The translations under genes and the position numbers were made by a program. Shown here piece by piece: positions 27,959 through 36,705 of a stretch of 64,000 bases of DNA; position 1 is the first letter of the stretch, and every line of letters starts with the position of its first letter. The stretch lies in NCBI RefSeq assembly GCF_020524345.1, contig NZ_JAIVLH010000005.1, positions 1-64,000 of the forward strand, given 5' to 3'. The notes under the pieces are model-generated. The model saw nothing but the letters and a program-made list of their open reading frames with translations, was not told the DNA's origin and made no database searches. The stretch comes from Metabacillus niabensis (GTDB taxonomy: Bacteria > Bacillota > Bacilli > Bacillales > Bacillaceae).

Positions 27959-28219
27959 ATGGAATACGATACTCAAATAAAAAACCGAGTTAAACGTATT
28001 GAAGGACAATTAAGAGGGATACTCCGAATGATGGAGGAAAAGCAGGATTGCAAAGATATAATTACCCAGTTATCTGCTAGTAGAACAGCTATTGATCGGA
28101 CAATTGGTGTGATCGTAAGCTCGAATTTAATTGAATGTGTTCGGATGGCAGAAGAAAAAGGCGAAAATACGGAAGATTTAGTTAAAGAAGCTGTTAATTT
28201 ACTTGTGAAAAGTAGATAA
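27959..28219 (+). CDS. CsoR/CstR-family repressor (persulfide- or metal-sensing)
   Basis: 86 aa, all-helical DUF156 family (IKNRVKRIEGQLRGILRMMEE). Cysteines at 31 (QDCKDII) and 60 (NLIEC) match the Cys31/Cys60 pair of CstR persulfide sensors. The His that CsoR copper sensors carry four residues before the second Cys is Asn56 here, so a copper role is unlikely. SD AGGAGG precedes the ATG. No rhodanese, thiol dioxygenase or copper pump gene is adjacent, so targets are unknown. Confidence 0.85.
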   Translation: MEYDTQIKNRVKRIEGQLRGILRMMEEKQDCKDIITQLSASRTAIDRTIGVIVSSNLIECVRMAEEKGENTEDLVKEAVNLLVKSR

Positions 28220-28232
28220 ACATTATATTTTC

Positions 28233-28266
28233 AACCGCATGAATTAATATTCATGCGGTTTTTTTA
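28233..28266. terminator. Terminator between convergent genes
   Basis: AACCGCATGAAT / ATTCATGCGGTT, 12-bp stem with T-run on the plus strand, between the CstR-like gene and the VOC gene. Confidence 0.88.
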
Positions 28267-28268
28267 TG

Positions 28269-28646
28269 TCATTTTTGAAGTACTGCAAAATAGTTTCCTT
28301 CACTGTCTGAAAAGTTAAATACGCGACCATTCGGCATGTCGACAATATCACCTACTGTAACATCCTTATTTTGGAGTCCAGTGTACAATTCATCGAGATT
28401 GTCTGAGAAAAATAACAAGGAAGGTGTTCCGAGATTAAGCTCAGGTTCCATTTTTGCAATAATTTCCTTATTGTGGAGGATAATGCTAGTTTCAGCCTCT
28501 ATTGTTGGAGATAGTTCAATCCACCTCGTTCCTTCGCCGTTAACCTCTTCTGCAACTACATGAAACCCTACTTTTTCCGTCCAAAAATTCACTGCTTCAT
28601 CTTGGTTGCTAACATATAGCATGATTTGCCCTACTTTGTTAATCAC
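28269..28646 (-). CDS. VOC (glyoxalase/bleomycin-resistance) family protein
   Basis: 125 aa from GTG 28646, preferred because GGAG lies 8 nt upstream; the frame extends to TTG 28670. VOC beta-alpha-beta-beta-beta fold pattern: GQIMLYVSNQDEAVNFWTEKVGF at the start and DSEGNYFAVLQK at the end. Metal-binding residues characteristic of glyoxalase I are not obvious. Function cannot be named. Confidence 0.8.
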   Translation of the reverse strand: MINKVGQIMLYVSNQDEAVNFWTEKVGFHVVAEEVNGEGTRWIELSPTIEAETSIILHNKEIIAKMEPELNLGTPSLLFFSDNLDELYTGLQNKDVTVGDIVDMPNGRVFNFSDSEGNYFAVLQK

Positions 28647-28870
28647 ATTCTTCACTCCATTTCTAATCAAATAATGAGTATGTATTTTCTGGTGAGTTAT
28701 TTAAATTATACGAGTATGTTCTTAATAAAGTAAATGTGTAAATCAGAATATGGCTGGTTGAAAAGAATTTGTTGAAATATTAATTTTTTAAAAATTTAGA
28801 TAATTAATACAATAGAAACAAGAAATTTTTCTAAATCCTACAATGACAAATAAATTGAAAACATCTATTA

Positions 28871-28909
28871 TGTTAATAAATATAACAAATAATGTTATAA
28901 AATATTACA
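28871..28909 (+). promoter_or_regulatory. Two tandem TnrA/GlnR boxes upstream of pucJ
   Basis: TGTTAATAAATATAACA (28871-28887) and TGTTATAAAATATTACA (28893-28909) both match TGTNAN7TNACA at every fixed position. Their centres are 22 bp apart, two helical turns. They end 23 bp before the pucJ ATG and so must overlap or follow the promoter, which favours a repressor geometry (GlnR, or TnrA as repressor) over classical upstream activation. The 28647-28870 stretch shows nothing else definite. Confidence 0.75.
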
Positions 28910-28931
28910 TACAACTTGTAGGAGGGATAGT

Positions 28932-30242
28932 ATGGAAAGTGAAAATAGCGGATTGAAGATTTTCTCCTTAGGGCTGCAACATGTTCTTGCTATGTATGCA
29001 GGAGCGATATTGGTTCCGCTCATTGTAGGAAGAGCATTGAATTTAACGTCTGAGCAATTGGCCTATCTAGTTGCGATAGATCTTCTTACATGTGGAATTG
29101 CGACCCTTTTACAAGCGTGGAAAACAAAATACTTTGGAATTGGATTGCCGGTTGTATTAGGGAGTTCCTTTGTAGCGGTAACTCCTATGATTGCAATTGG
29201 AAGTCAATATGGAGTCTCGGCCATTTATGGTGCGATTATCGTTGGGGGTATATTTGTTCTGGTTTTTGCTTCATTCTTCGGGAAAATCATAAAGCTTTTT
29301 CCTCCGGTTGTAACTGGATCGGTTGTAACCATTATCGGATTGTCTTTAGTACCTACGGGGATACGTAATATGGCTGGAGGAGCTGGTAGTGATGATTTTG
29401 GGAGCGTAGAAAATTTACTTCTATCATTTGGAGTGCTAGTCGCAATTATCGTGATGAATAGGTTTTTTAGAGGATTTGCCCAAGCTTTATCAGTGTTAAT
29501 TGGTATTATAGCCGGCACAATTGTTGCGACAATTATGGGGAAGGTTAATGTTTCTGATGTTTCTGAAGCTTCATGGTTTCATTTACCTGAGTTATTTTAT
29601 TTTGGAGTTCCAACCTTTGAAATTGGACCGATTCTGACGATGGTTATTGTTTGTCTTGTCATCATGATCGAATCAACAGGTGTGTTTTTAGCTTTGAGTA
29701 AAATTTGTGATCAGGAGTTAAAGGAAAAAGATTTTGTTAGGGGATATCGGGCAGAGGGATTAGCGATTGTGTTGGGTGGCTTGTTTAATGCATTTCCTTA
29801 CAATACATTTGCGCAAAATGTTGGTCTTGTTCAGCTTTCGAAAGTGAAAACGAAAAATGTCGTTGTTGCAGCAGGTTTTATATTAGTTGTTTTAGGGCTT
29901 GTTCCAAAAATTGCAGCACTAGCCACGGTTATTCCACCAGCAGTATTAGGTGGTGCGACAGTTGTCATGTTTGGGATGGTGATATCTTCGGGAATCAAAA
30001 TGCTTGGTTCTGTTGATTTTAGTGATCAACAAAATTTGTTGGTGATTGCTTGTTCAATATCATTGGGCTTGGGTGCAACTGTTGTTCCAGATCTTTTTGC
30101 GGGTTTACCACAATCTTTTAAAATCATTGTCAGTGACGGGATTATCACAGGAAGCTTAACGGCAATTTTATTAAATTTATTTTTTATGATACGTAGAAAA
30201 TCAAAACCGGTTTCGGTAGAGGGAGATCAATCGGTTGCTTAA
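28932..30242 (+). CDS. pucJ: Uric acid/xanthine permease, NCS2 family
   Basis: 436 aa, about 14 membrane segments. NCS2 signatures include GLQHVLAMYAGAILVPLI near the N-terminus and QNVGLVQLSKVKTKNVV. SD AGGAGGG. First in a three-gene unit with the urate-degrading enzymes, which points to urate uptake; pucJ and pucK of B. subtilis are both of this type and cannot be told apart here. Confidence 0.86.
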   Translation: MESENSGLKIFSLGLQHVLAMYAGAILVPLIVGRALNLTSEQLAYLVAIDLLTCGIATLLQAWKTKYFGIGLPVVLGSSFVAVTPMIAIGSQYGVSAIYGAIIVGGIFVLVFASFFGKIIKLFPPVVTGSVVTIIGLSLVPTGIRNMAGGAGSDDFGSVENLLLSFGVLVAIIVMNRFFRGFAQALSVLIGIIAGTIVATIMGKVNVSDVSEASWFHLPELFYFGVPTFEIGPILTMVIVCLVIMIESTGVFLALSKICDQELKEKDFVRGYRAEGLAIVLGGLFNAFPYNTFAQNVGLVQLSKVKTKNVVVAAGFILVVLGLVPKIAALATVIPPAVLGGATVVMFGMVISSGIKMLGSVDFSDQQNLLVIACSISLGLGATVVPDLFAGLPQSFKIIVSDGIITGSLTAILLNLFFMIRRKSKPVSVEGDQSVA

Positions 30243-30271
30243 AAATTTGAGAGAAGGTGAGGGATCTGATA

Positions 30272-31747
30272 TTGATAAGTGAATTGAATGGCATGAAACA
30301 TAGCGAGTTTATTGAAGTGCTTAAAGATATATTTGAGCACTCACCATGGGTTGCTGAAAAAGTATGGACATATCGTCCGTTTGCCTCGTTAACAGATCTT
30401 CATGAAAAAATGGTGTTTATCGTGAAGGACGCAACCTATGAAGAAAAATTAGCGTTAATTCAAGCGCATCCTAACTTGGGAGCCCGCCTTGAAATGAGTA
30501 ATGCCTCCGTACAAGAGCAGGCTGGAGTAGGTTTAAATCAATTAACATCAGAGGAGTTTAATCAATTTTCGTCTTTGAATAAACAGTATATGGAGAAGTT
30601 TGGTTTTCCGTTTATTATGGCAGTGAAAGGTCGGACGAAGACTGTTATCTATGAATCTATGCAGCGAAGAAGCAATCATCATGAGGCGGAAGAATTTGAA
30701 ACAGCTTTAAAAGAGATTGAAAAGATTGCCTACTTTCGTTTAGAAGAACTAATCAAAAAAAGGAGTGTTCTTATGTCGAAGAAACGTACTGTCTCATATG
30801 GGAAAGGTGATGTTTTTGCTTATCGGACTTTTTTGTCTCCACTAACTGGAGTAAAACAAATTCCTGAATCTAATTTTATTGGAAGAAGCAATACGGTATT
30901 TGGAGTGAATGTGAAAATTGAAGTAGGAGGTCAAAAGCTGCTTCCTTCATTTACTGAAGGAGATAACAGTCTTGTTGTTGCAACAGATTCAATGAAAAAC
31001 TTTGTGCAAAGACATTTAGGCAGCTATGAAGGGGCAACAATTGAAGGGTTTATCCAATACGTTGCAGAAGAGTTTTTAAAGAAATATGACCATGTTGATA
31101 CAATTAAAATAATTGGTGAAGAGGTTCCGTTTGAAGAGACGACAACAGCTTCGGCGAATGGGTTAACACAAAGTGATTTAGTATTTAAACATTCGCGAAA
31201 TGAAAAATCGATAGCAACAATTGAAATGGTTCGTGGTGAGGGGGCGGTCGAAATTGTTCAACAAAGTAGCGGGGTGCTGGATTTACAGTTAATTAAAGTG
31301 AGAGGAAATTCATTTGTTGGTTTTATTCGGGATGAATATACAACTCTTCCGGAAGACAGCAACCGCCCTCTGTTTATCTATCTAAATATCGGTTGGGAAT
31401 ACGAAAATACGGGGGATTCAACGGGATCCGCGCCATATAGCTATGTGTGTGCAGAGCAAGTTCGAGATATTGCAACATCAATCTTCCATGAGCTTGAAAC
31501 GCCTTCCATTCAATATTTAATTTATCTTATTGGCTGTCGAGTTCTGGAAAGATTTCCGCAGCTCCGCGAAGTTAGTTTTCAATCTCAAAATCATACGTGG
31601 GATCCTGTTGTGGGGGAAATTTCAAACTCGGAAGGTAAGGTGTACACTGAACCCCGCCCTCCTTACGGTTTTCAACATTTTACTGTTACAAAAGAAGATC
31701 TTGAAAACAGCAAAGAGCTGTCAGGAGAAATAAATATTTCAAAATAA
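30272..31747 (+). CDS. pucL: Bifunctional OHCU decarboxylase / urate oxidase
   Basis: 491 aa from TTG 30272, placed 8 nt after AAGGTGAGG; GTG 30257 is in frame but overlaps that SD. The N-terminal 1-165 is the OHCU decarboxylase domain (LIQAHPNLGARLE, GVGLNQL). The C-terminal 175-491 is uricase (VSYGKGDVFAYR, LLPSFTEGDNSLVVATDSMKNFVQRHL). Same fusion as B. subtilis PucL (about 494 aa). It oxidises urate to 5-hydroxyisourate and decarboxylates OHCU to allantoin; the middle step is provided by the next gene. Confidence 0.93.
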   Translation: MISELNGMKHSEFIEVLKDIFEHSPWVAEKVWTYRPFASLTDLHEKMVFIVKDATYEEKLALIQAHPNLGARLEMSNASVQEQAGVGLNQLTSEEFNQFSSLNKQYMEKFGFPFIMAVKGRTKTVIYESMQRRSNHHEAEEFETALKEIEKIAYFRLEELIKKRSVLMSKKRTVSYGKGDVFAYRTFLSPLTGVKQIPESNFIGRSNTVFGVNVKIEVGGQKLLPSFTEGDNSLVVATDSMKNFVQRHLGSYEGATIEGFIQYVAEEFLKKYDHVDTIKIIGEEVPFEETTTASANGLTQSDLVFKHSRNEKSIATIEMVRGEGAVEIVQQSSGVLDLQLIKVRGNSFVGFIRDEYTTLPEDSNRPLFIYLNIGWEYENTGDSTGSAPYSYVCAEQVRDIATSIFHELETPSIQYLIYLIGCRVLERFPQLREVSFQSQNHTWDPVVGEISNSEGKVYTEPRPPYGFQHFTVTKEDLENSKELSGEINISK

Positions 31748-31759
31748 GGGTTGATGGTT

Positions 31760-32113
31760 ATGACAGGTTTGACAACACATATATTGGATTTAACTCATGG
31801 TATACCTGCGGCTGATGTTCTTGTTCAGTTGTTGAGATTAGAGGATGAGAAAGCTACTCTAATCAAAGCACTTAAAACAAATGTTGATGGAAGGATAGAT
31901 GTGCCGCTCCTCTCTGCTGAAGAGATGTGGATAGGTGAATATGAGTTGTTGTTTTTTATTGGTGATTATTTCCGTGGAAAAGAATTATCTCTTCCGGAGC
32001 CAGCTTTTTTAGATAAAGTATCTATTCGTTTTGGTGTTGCGGATGTAAATGCTCACTACCATGTGCCGTTATTGGTATCGCCATGGGGATACCAAGTGTA
32101 TAGAGGAAGCTAA
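31760..32113 (+). CDS. pucM: 5-Hydroxyisourate hydrolase (transthyretin-like)
   Basis: 117 aa from ATG 31760 with AAGGG 9 nt upstream; TTG 31751 and ATG 31754 are alternatives. Begins [17 protein letters not shown] and ends with the diagnostic YRGS tetrapeptide. Hydrolyses 5-hydroxyisourate to OHCU. Follows pucL closely in the same transcript. Confidence 0.93.
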   Translation: MTGLTTHILDLTHGIPAADVLVQLLRLEDEKATLIKALKTNVDGRIDVPLLSAEEMWIGEYELLFFIGDYFRGKELSLPEPAFLDKVSIRFGVADVNAHYHVPLLVSPWGYQVYRGS

Positions 32114-32262
32114 ATTTGTAGTTTGGGAGATTTGCATAATATAGGATAGTCCCTGCAAAAATAAAGTTGTTTTTGCAAAAATAATAGATTATTTACAAGA
32201 TTTCACCGGATTTGGCGAGAATATCTAAAAAAACTGAAACTGCAAAATTACTAGAGTTGATG

Positions 32263-32294
32263 AGCCTCCACCTTGCATTTATTGATGGAGGCTT
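32263..32294. terminator. Terminator between convergent pucM and pucR
   Basis: AGCCTCCA / TGGAGGCTT stem with the surrounding AACTGAAA / TTTCAGTT possibly extending it. Only weakly T-rich on either side. Confidence 0.55.
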
Positions 32295-32341
32295 TCAGTT
32301 TATCTAGAAATCTAAGTTATTTTATATCTAATATTGAATCA

Positions 32342-33955
32342 CTATCCCTGTATTAATGACTTTATCCGAAATGCCAGTCGTAATCTAAGTGTTTCATCGG
32401 GCTCTTTTAAACTTCTGCCTATAATCTCTTCGCATTTTTCAAGCCGGTAAATTACTGTGTTGCGGTGAACGTAAAGACGTTTAGCGGTTTCTGAAAGCTG
32501 ACAATGAGTTTCAAGAAAAACGGATAATGTGTGCAATAAAACTTGGTGGTCTTTTTTTGTATTGTCTGTAAATGACTGAAATGTATCATCATAGAATTTT
32601 TTTAATTGTTCGTATGGGATCATTCTGAGAATTTCGGGTACTTTTTTCGGCTGATACAGTTCGATAAACTGTTTTTTGCCTGACATATTTCCGTGATACA
32701 GAGCATCTTTTGCTTCCTTATATGACACTGTTACATTTGTAAGCTCTTCAGCATACATGCTAATTCCGAATGAAAGACCTTTTTGGTAGTGGGCGGAAAC
32801 TTTCATTTGAATTCTTTTTAATAAACTTATAAAAGGTTGCTCAATATCCTTCCACCCTGACTGAAGTTCCAATAATAAGATAAATGTTTGATCCATTGTA
32901 AAGAGGTGAACTTTTGCTTCGTTATTTTGGACTTCGAATTCGATTGAGTCATAAATAATATCAGTTTCTGTCTGATACTGTAGATAGGATTGTTTTTTAT
33001 CTTCTTCACTAAGCTCTCCAACTGCACATAAATATCGTTGGCCACTTTTTAGGCCGAATTCTTTTCCGCGGCTGATAATCTCATCAGAAGTTGAAAATGT
33101 ACCGTTGACAAAGTTTGTGAAAAATTCATTCTGAATTCGTTTTTTATTTTGTTTTAAGGCATTTTCCTTCATTAATTCAAATGCAATGACATTTGATGCT
33201 TGTTTTATCGTTAAAATGGTCGTCCGATCTGTTAAAGGGATAAATCCTAATATACAAAGATAGTGATATTGTTTATGTGTATAGACAGGGAATAATGTTA
33301 CAGTCTGTTGTTTTTCGTCTATCAGAGTAAATGTTGACAATGATTTTGTTGATAAATGAAAGGAAAATCCTTTATAAAGAAGGGATTCCAATTGTGAAAA
33401 TAAACTAGAATGCTCGATAGTGCTCCTGGGCATTAAATGATCATTTAATAAGTAAACGGGCAATTGGGTAAGGGAAGAAACATTATCAATAATTTCTTGG
33501 ATCCCCTTCCCGTTCATTATTTGATCTGTAAACTGCTGATGAATTTCCATCGCTTGGTGGAGTTCATTTGTTCGAATATCAAGTATATAACTAAGGGATT
33601 TATTCACAATATCTCCTAAAGATGTCTCAACAGGGAGTTCTATTAAAGGTAAATTGAGTTTGTTTGCCAGGTTGATAACTTCTATGGGTATTTCTTGTAA
33701 GAAACGTTTCGTTTTAATGCCTAAGCCGGAGCAATTTTGTTTTACCATCTCTTCTATTAATGCAAGTAAAGACTTAAGGTCTTCTTTAAAATGAAAAGCA
33801 GTGGTAACGAGTAATTCGTTTTGTTTTAAAAAGTGAATAATATCAGGAGCATCCATCATGTTCACCGTATTCACTTCTCGATTTAATCCTTGAGCTCCTG
33901 CAACTAATCTAGTTCCGGAAAAAATAGGTAAGTTCATTAATTCACTTAATTTCAT
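32342..33955 (-). CDS. pucR: Purine catabolism regulator PucR
   Basis: 537 aa from the second ATG (33955), which lies correctly behind AAAGGA; the first ATG is at 33964. PucR N-terminal domain (about 1-125, LMNLPIFSGTRLVAGAQGLNREV), a central GGDEF-like/PAS-like region, and the C-terminal PucR HTH (ETHCQLSETAKRLYVHRNTVIYRLEKCEEIIG). Transcribed away from the pucF operon. In B. subtilis PucR activates puc genes in response to allantoin-type ureides. PucR-like boxes occur at 34021 and 38812. Confidence 0.9.
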   Translation of the reverse strand: MKLSELMNLPIFSGTRLVAGAQGLNREVNTVNMMDAPDIIHFLKQNELLVTTAFHFKEDLKSLLALIEEMVKQNCSGLGIKTKRFLQEIPIEVINLANKLNLPLIELPVETSLGDIVNKSLSYILDIRTNELHQAMEIHQQFTDQIMNGKGIQEIIDNVSSLTQLPVYLLNDHLMPRSTIEHSSLFSQLESLLYKGFSFHLSTKSLSTFTLIDEKQQTVTLFPVYTHKQYHYLCILGFIPLTDRTTILTIKQASNVIAFELMKENALKQNKKRIQNEFFTNFVNGTFSTSDEIISRGKEFGLKSGQRYLCAVGELSEEDKKQSYLQYQTETDIIYDSIEFEVQNNEAKVHLFTMDQTFILLLELQSGWKDIEQPFISLLKRIQMKVSAHYQKGLSFGISMYAEELTNVTVSYKEAKDALYHGNMSGKKQFIELYQPKKVPEILRMIPYEQLKKFYDDTFQSFTDNTKKDHQVLLHTLSVFLETHCQLSETAKRLYVHRNTVIYRLEKCEEIIGRSLKEPDETLRLRLAFRIKSLIQG

Positions 33956-34016
33956 GAAATTCATCCTTTGTTAGATAATTTACAAATTTAATAGAGAACA
34001 AAATAAAATTTAGTTA

Positions 34017-34030
34017 AAACAACCAAAGGG
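34017..34030 (-). promoter_or_regulatory. PucR-like box between pucR and pucF
   Basis: The minus strand reads CCTTTGGTT, matching the CNTTGGTT core of the PucR box WWWCNTTGGTTAA but not the flanks. It lies about 50 bp upstream of a possible pucF -35 (TTGTTT, 34075-34080), a sensible activator position. Confidence 0.5.
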
Positions 34031-34099
34031 TTTATAGTCTGTTCTACATTTATGTACATGATTTTAAGGTATGATTGTTTTAAAATAAAAATGTATTCC

Positions 34100-34121
34100 T
34101 ATCATGTAAACAAATATAACA
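34100..34121 (+). promoter_or_regulatory. pucF -10 with overlapping TnrA/GlnR box
   Basis: TATCAT at 34100-34105 is a candidate -10 (spacing 19 to TTGTTT). The 17-mer TGTAAACAAATATAACA at 34105-34121 fits TGTNAN7TNACA perfectly and would cover the start site, again a repression-like arrangement. Confidence 0.65.
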
Positions 34122-34155
34122 TTAAACGTAAGGAATTAGAATAGGGGGGAATGAA

Positions 34156-35403
34156 TTGGTTGAAAATGTTGAAAAATCATCTGCCTTATTCGAGCAAATT
34201 GAAAAAATGGTCGAGTGGTTAGCTTGTTTTGGTAGAAGTGAACGTAATGGTGTAACAAGGTTGCTATATTCAAAAGATTGGCAGCAGGCTCAACAAGGTG
34301 TTGAGGGTTATATGAAAGGCGTAGGTCTCTGCACATACTATGATGATGTAGGGAATTTATACGGCAGGCTTTCTGGAACAAATCAGAACTCAAATGTAAT
34401 TCTTACAGGTTCACATATAGATACAGTGAGAGATGGCGGTAAGTATGATGGTGCATATGGAATTATTGCTGGTATTATTGCTCTTCAGTATCTTTTTAAA
34501 CAATATGGATTACCAAAAAAAACGATTGAAGTTGTGTCTTTATGTGAGGAAGAGGGCAGCCGCTTTCCGGTGACATACTGGGGATCAAGTAATATCACTG
34601 GGGTGAAAAATCTGGCTGATATCAATGATATCAAAGACTCGGAAGGAATAAGTTTTGTGAAAGCCATGAATGAGGCGGGATTTGGTCATGGTCACCATAG
34701 TTCTCCTAAACGGAATGACCTTGAATGTTTTATTGAAATGCATATTGAACAGGGAATCGTATTAGAAAAAGAAGCGAAAACAATTGGTATTGTTAGTCAC
34801 ATTGTTGGTCAACGAAGATATACGATTACGGTTGAAGGTGAAAGTAATCATGCTGGGACAACACCTATGGGATTGCGGAAGGATGCTATGTTTGCGGCAG
34901 CGGATATGATACAAACCCTCATTATAAAAGGTAAAAATACCTCACCTGAACTTGTTGTGACTGTTGGGCAAATAAGTGTAGAGCCGAATGTAACAAATGT
35001 TATCCCGAGTAAGGCGATTTTTAGTCTTGATATAAGGCATAGTGAAGAGGGAGTGCTGAACTTGTTTTGTCAAGAAACCTTCCAAGAGCTTGAATTAATT
35101 TCTTTGAAACATCAAACAAGTATATCCATCAATAATTGGATGGATGAAACACCTGTGAAAATGTGTGAAAACTTAAATGAATTATCGGAAACGATCTTAA
35201 TCAAAGATAATATTCCATATAAAAAAATGACAAGTGGTGCTGGACATGATTCTCAAATTTTTGGTCAGTCTATCCCAACATTGCTTTTGTTTGTACCTAG
35301 TCAAAATGGGATCAGTCACTCGCCTTTAGAATTTACAAGAACGGAAGATTTGGTGGAAGGTATAAAAACGTTAATAAAAGTTTTGTATGAACTAGCGTAT
35401 TAG
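34156..35403 (+). CDS. pucF: Allantoate amidohydrolase, M20 family
   Basis: 415 aa from TTG 34156 behind a GGGGGG SD. M20 metal-site motifs: GSHIDTVRDGGKYDGAYG, CEEEGSRFP and the C-terminal TSGAGHDSQIFG. HIEQG is characteristic of the allantoate/ureidopropionase branch. Converts allantoate to ureidoglycine, CO2 and ammonia. First gene of a four-gene run with pucG, an amidase and an FAH-family protein. Confidence 0.9.
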   Translation: MVENVEKSSALFEQIEKMVEWLACFGRSERNGVTRLLYSKDWQQAQQGVEGYMKGVGLCTYYDDVGNLYGRLSGTNQNSNVILTGSHIDTVRDGGKYDGAYGIIAGIIALQYLFKQYGLPKKTIEVVSLCEEEGSRFPVTYWGSSNITGVKNLADINDIKDSEGISFVKAMNEAGFGHGHHSSPKRNDLECFIEMHIEQGIVLEKEAKTIGIVSHIVGQRRYTITVEGESNHAGTTPMGLRKDAMFAAADMIQTLIIKGKNTSPELVVTVGQISVEPNVTNVIPSKAIFSLDIRHSEEGVLNLFCQETFQELELISLKHQTSISINNWMDETPVKMCENLNELSETILIKDNIPYKKMTSGAGHDSQIFGQSIPTLLLFVPSQNGISHSPLEFTRTEDLVEGIKTLIKVLYELAY

Positions 35404-35414
35404 GAGGGAGAAAG

Positions 35415-36656
35415 ATGACGGTTTACCAAGAAATAAATGCACCGTTAAGAACAATTATGACACCAGGACCGGTTGAGGTTGACCCGAGGGTGCTTCGTGT
35501 AATGAGTACACCAATACTTGGACAATTTGATCCGGCTTTTACAGAGATGATGAATGAAACAATGGAAATGCTTCGGGAGATTTTTCAAACGAAAAACAAA
35601 TGGGCTTTTCCGATTGATGGAACATCGCGATCTGGAATTGAAGCGGTGTTAAGTAGTGTGATTGAGCCTGGTGATAAAGTGCTTATTCCGATCTTTGGGA
35701 GGTTTGGGCACTTACTAACTGAAATTGCTGAGCGTAATGGAGCTGAAATCCATACAATGCATTGCGAGTGGGGAAAGGTCTTTCATCAGCGAGAGATCAT
35801 ACATGAAATGAAAAGAGTGAAGCCGAAGGTTTTAGCGATTGTCCACGGAGAAACATCTACAGGGTGTATGCAGCCTCTTGATCAAATTGGTTCTGCTTGT
35901 CGTGAGCTGGATGTGCTGTGTATCGTTGATGCAGTTGCGACAATTGGGGGAACGGAAGTGAAGGTGGACGAATGGAAGCTTGATGCGGTGATTGGGGGAA
36001 CGCAAAAATGCTTATCTGTTCCTTCTGGAATGGCGCCAATCACGTATAATGATCGAATTGAAAAGATCCTTTTTTCGAGAAAAAAAGTGGAGAGAGGTAT
36101 TGCGACAGCTGAAGATCATGAAAGTATAGGGCAGCCGATTAGAAGTAATTATTTTGATTTAAGCCAGCTGCAGGATTACTGGGGACCTAGAAGATTAAAT
36201 CATCATACAGAAGCAACCTCTATGTTATATGCACTGCGAGAAGGAGTGAGAATTGTCCTGCAGGAAGGGTTGGCAGTCCGTTTTCAACGCCATATGCTTC
36301 ATGAAAAAGCCCTAGTGGAAGGGATTAAAGCGATGGGGCTAGAATTGTTCAATGATACAGAATGGAAACTTCCAATGGTAACATGTGTTCAAATTCCAGC
36401 GGGAGTTGATGGTGAGTCTGTTAGAAAAATACTCCTTGAGCAATTTGGTATTGAAATTGCGAGTTCATTTGGGCCTCTCCATGGAAGGATTTGGAGAATT
36501 GGAACGATGGGATACAGCTGTCGAAAAGAAAATGTATTATTTGTGTTATCGGCTCTTGAAGGTGTTTTAATTCGTCATGGAGCACAGTTGAACCTTGGAA
36601 AAGGACTGCAAGCAGCTCTGGATGTCTATGAGTCTGCTCATATAATGACAAAATAA
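35415..36656 (+). CDS. pucG: (S)-Ureidoglycine-glyoxylate aminotransferase
   Basis: 413 aa, class V aminotransferase. TPGPVEVDPRVL at the N-terminus, PLP-binding Lys in GGTQKCLSVPSGMAP, and IVDAVATIGG for the ring-contacting Asp. Separated from pucF by only 11 bp. PucG transfers the ureidoglycine amino group to glyoxylate, giving oxalurate (N-carbamoyl-2-oxoglycine) and glycine, which sets the substrate for the following hydrolases. Confidence 0.9.
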   Translation: MTVYQEINAPLRTIMTPGPVEVDPRVLRVMSTPILGQFDPAFTEMMNETMEMLREIFQTKNKWAFPIDGTSRSGIEAVLSSVIEPGDKVLIPIFGRFGHLLTEIAERNGAEIHTMHCEWGKVFHQREIIHEMKRVKPKVLAIVHGETSTGCMQPLDQIGSACRELDVLCIVDAVATIGGTEVKVDEWKLDAVIGGTQKCLSVPSGMAPITYNDRIEKILFSRKKVERGIATAEDHESIGQPIRSNYFDLSQLQDYWGPRRLNHHTEATSMLYALREGVRIVLQEGLAVRFQRHMLHEKALVEGIKAMGLELFNDTEWKLPMVTCVQIPAGVDGESVRKILLEQFGIEIASSFGPLHGRIWRIGTMGYSCRKENVLFVLSALEGVLIRHGAQLNLGKGLQAALDVYESAHIMTK

Positions 36657-36680
36657 CCCCCGAGTTCGGGGTTTTTGTTT
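36657..36680 (+). terminator. Short GC-rich hairpin with T-run between pucG and amidase
   Basis: CCCCG-AGTT-CGGGG followed by TTTTTGTTT. Looks like a functional terminator or attenuator inside the run of same-strand genes; 33 bp later the next gene has its own SD. Confidence 0.75.
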
Positions 36681-36705
36681 ACTTATTTGTGATAGAGGAG
36701 GATGG

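Noticed and set aside
28336-28563. Plus-strand frame across the VOC gene
   Set aside because: Antisense shadow of the VOC gene, which has the recognisable fold.
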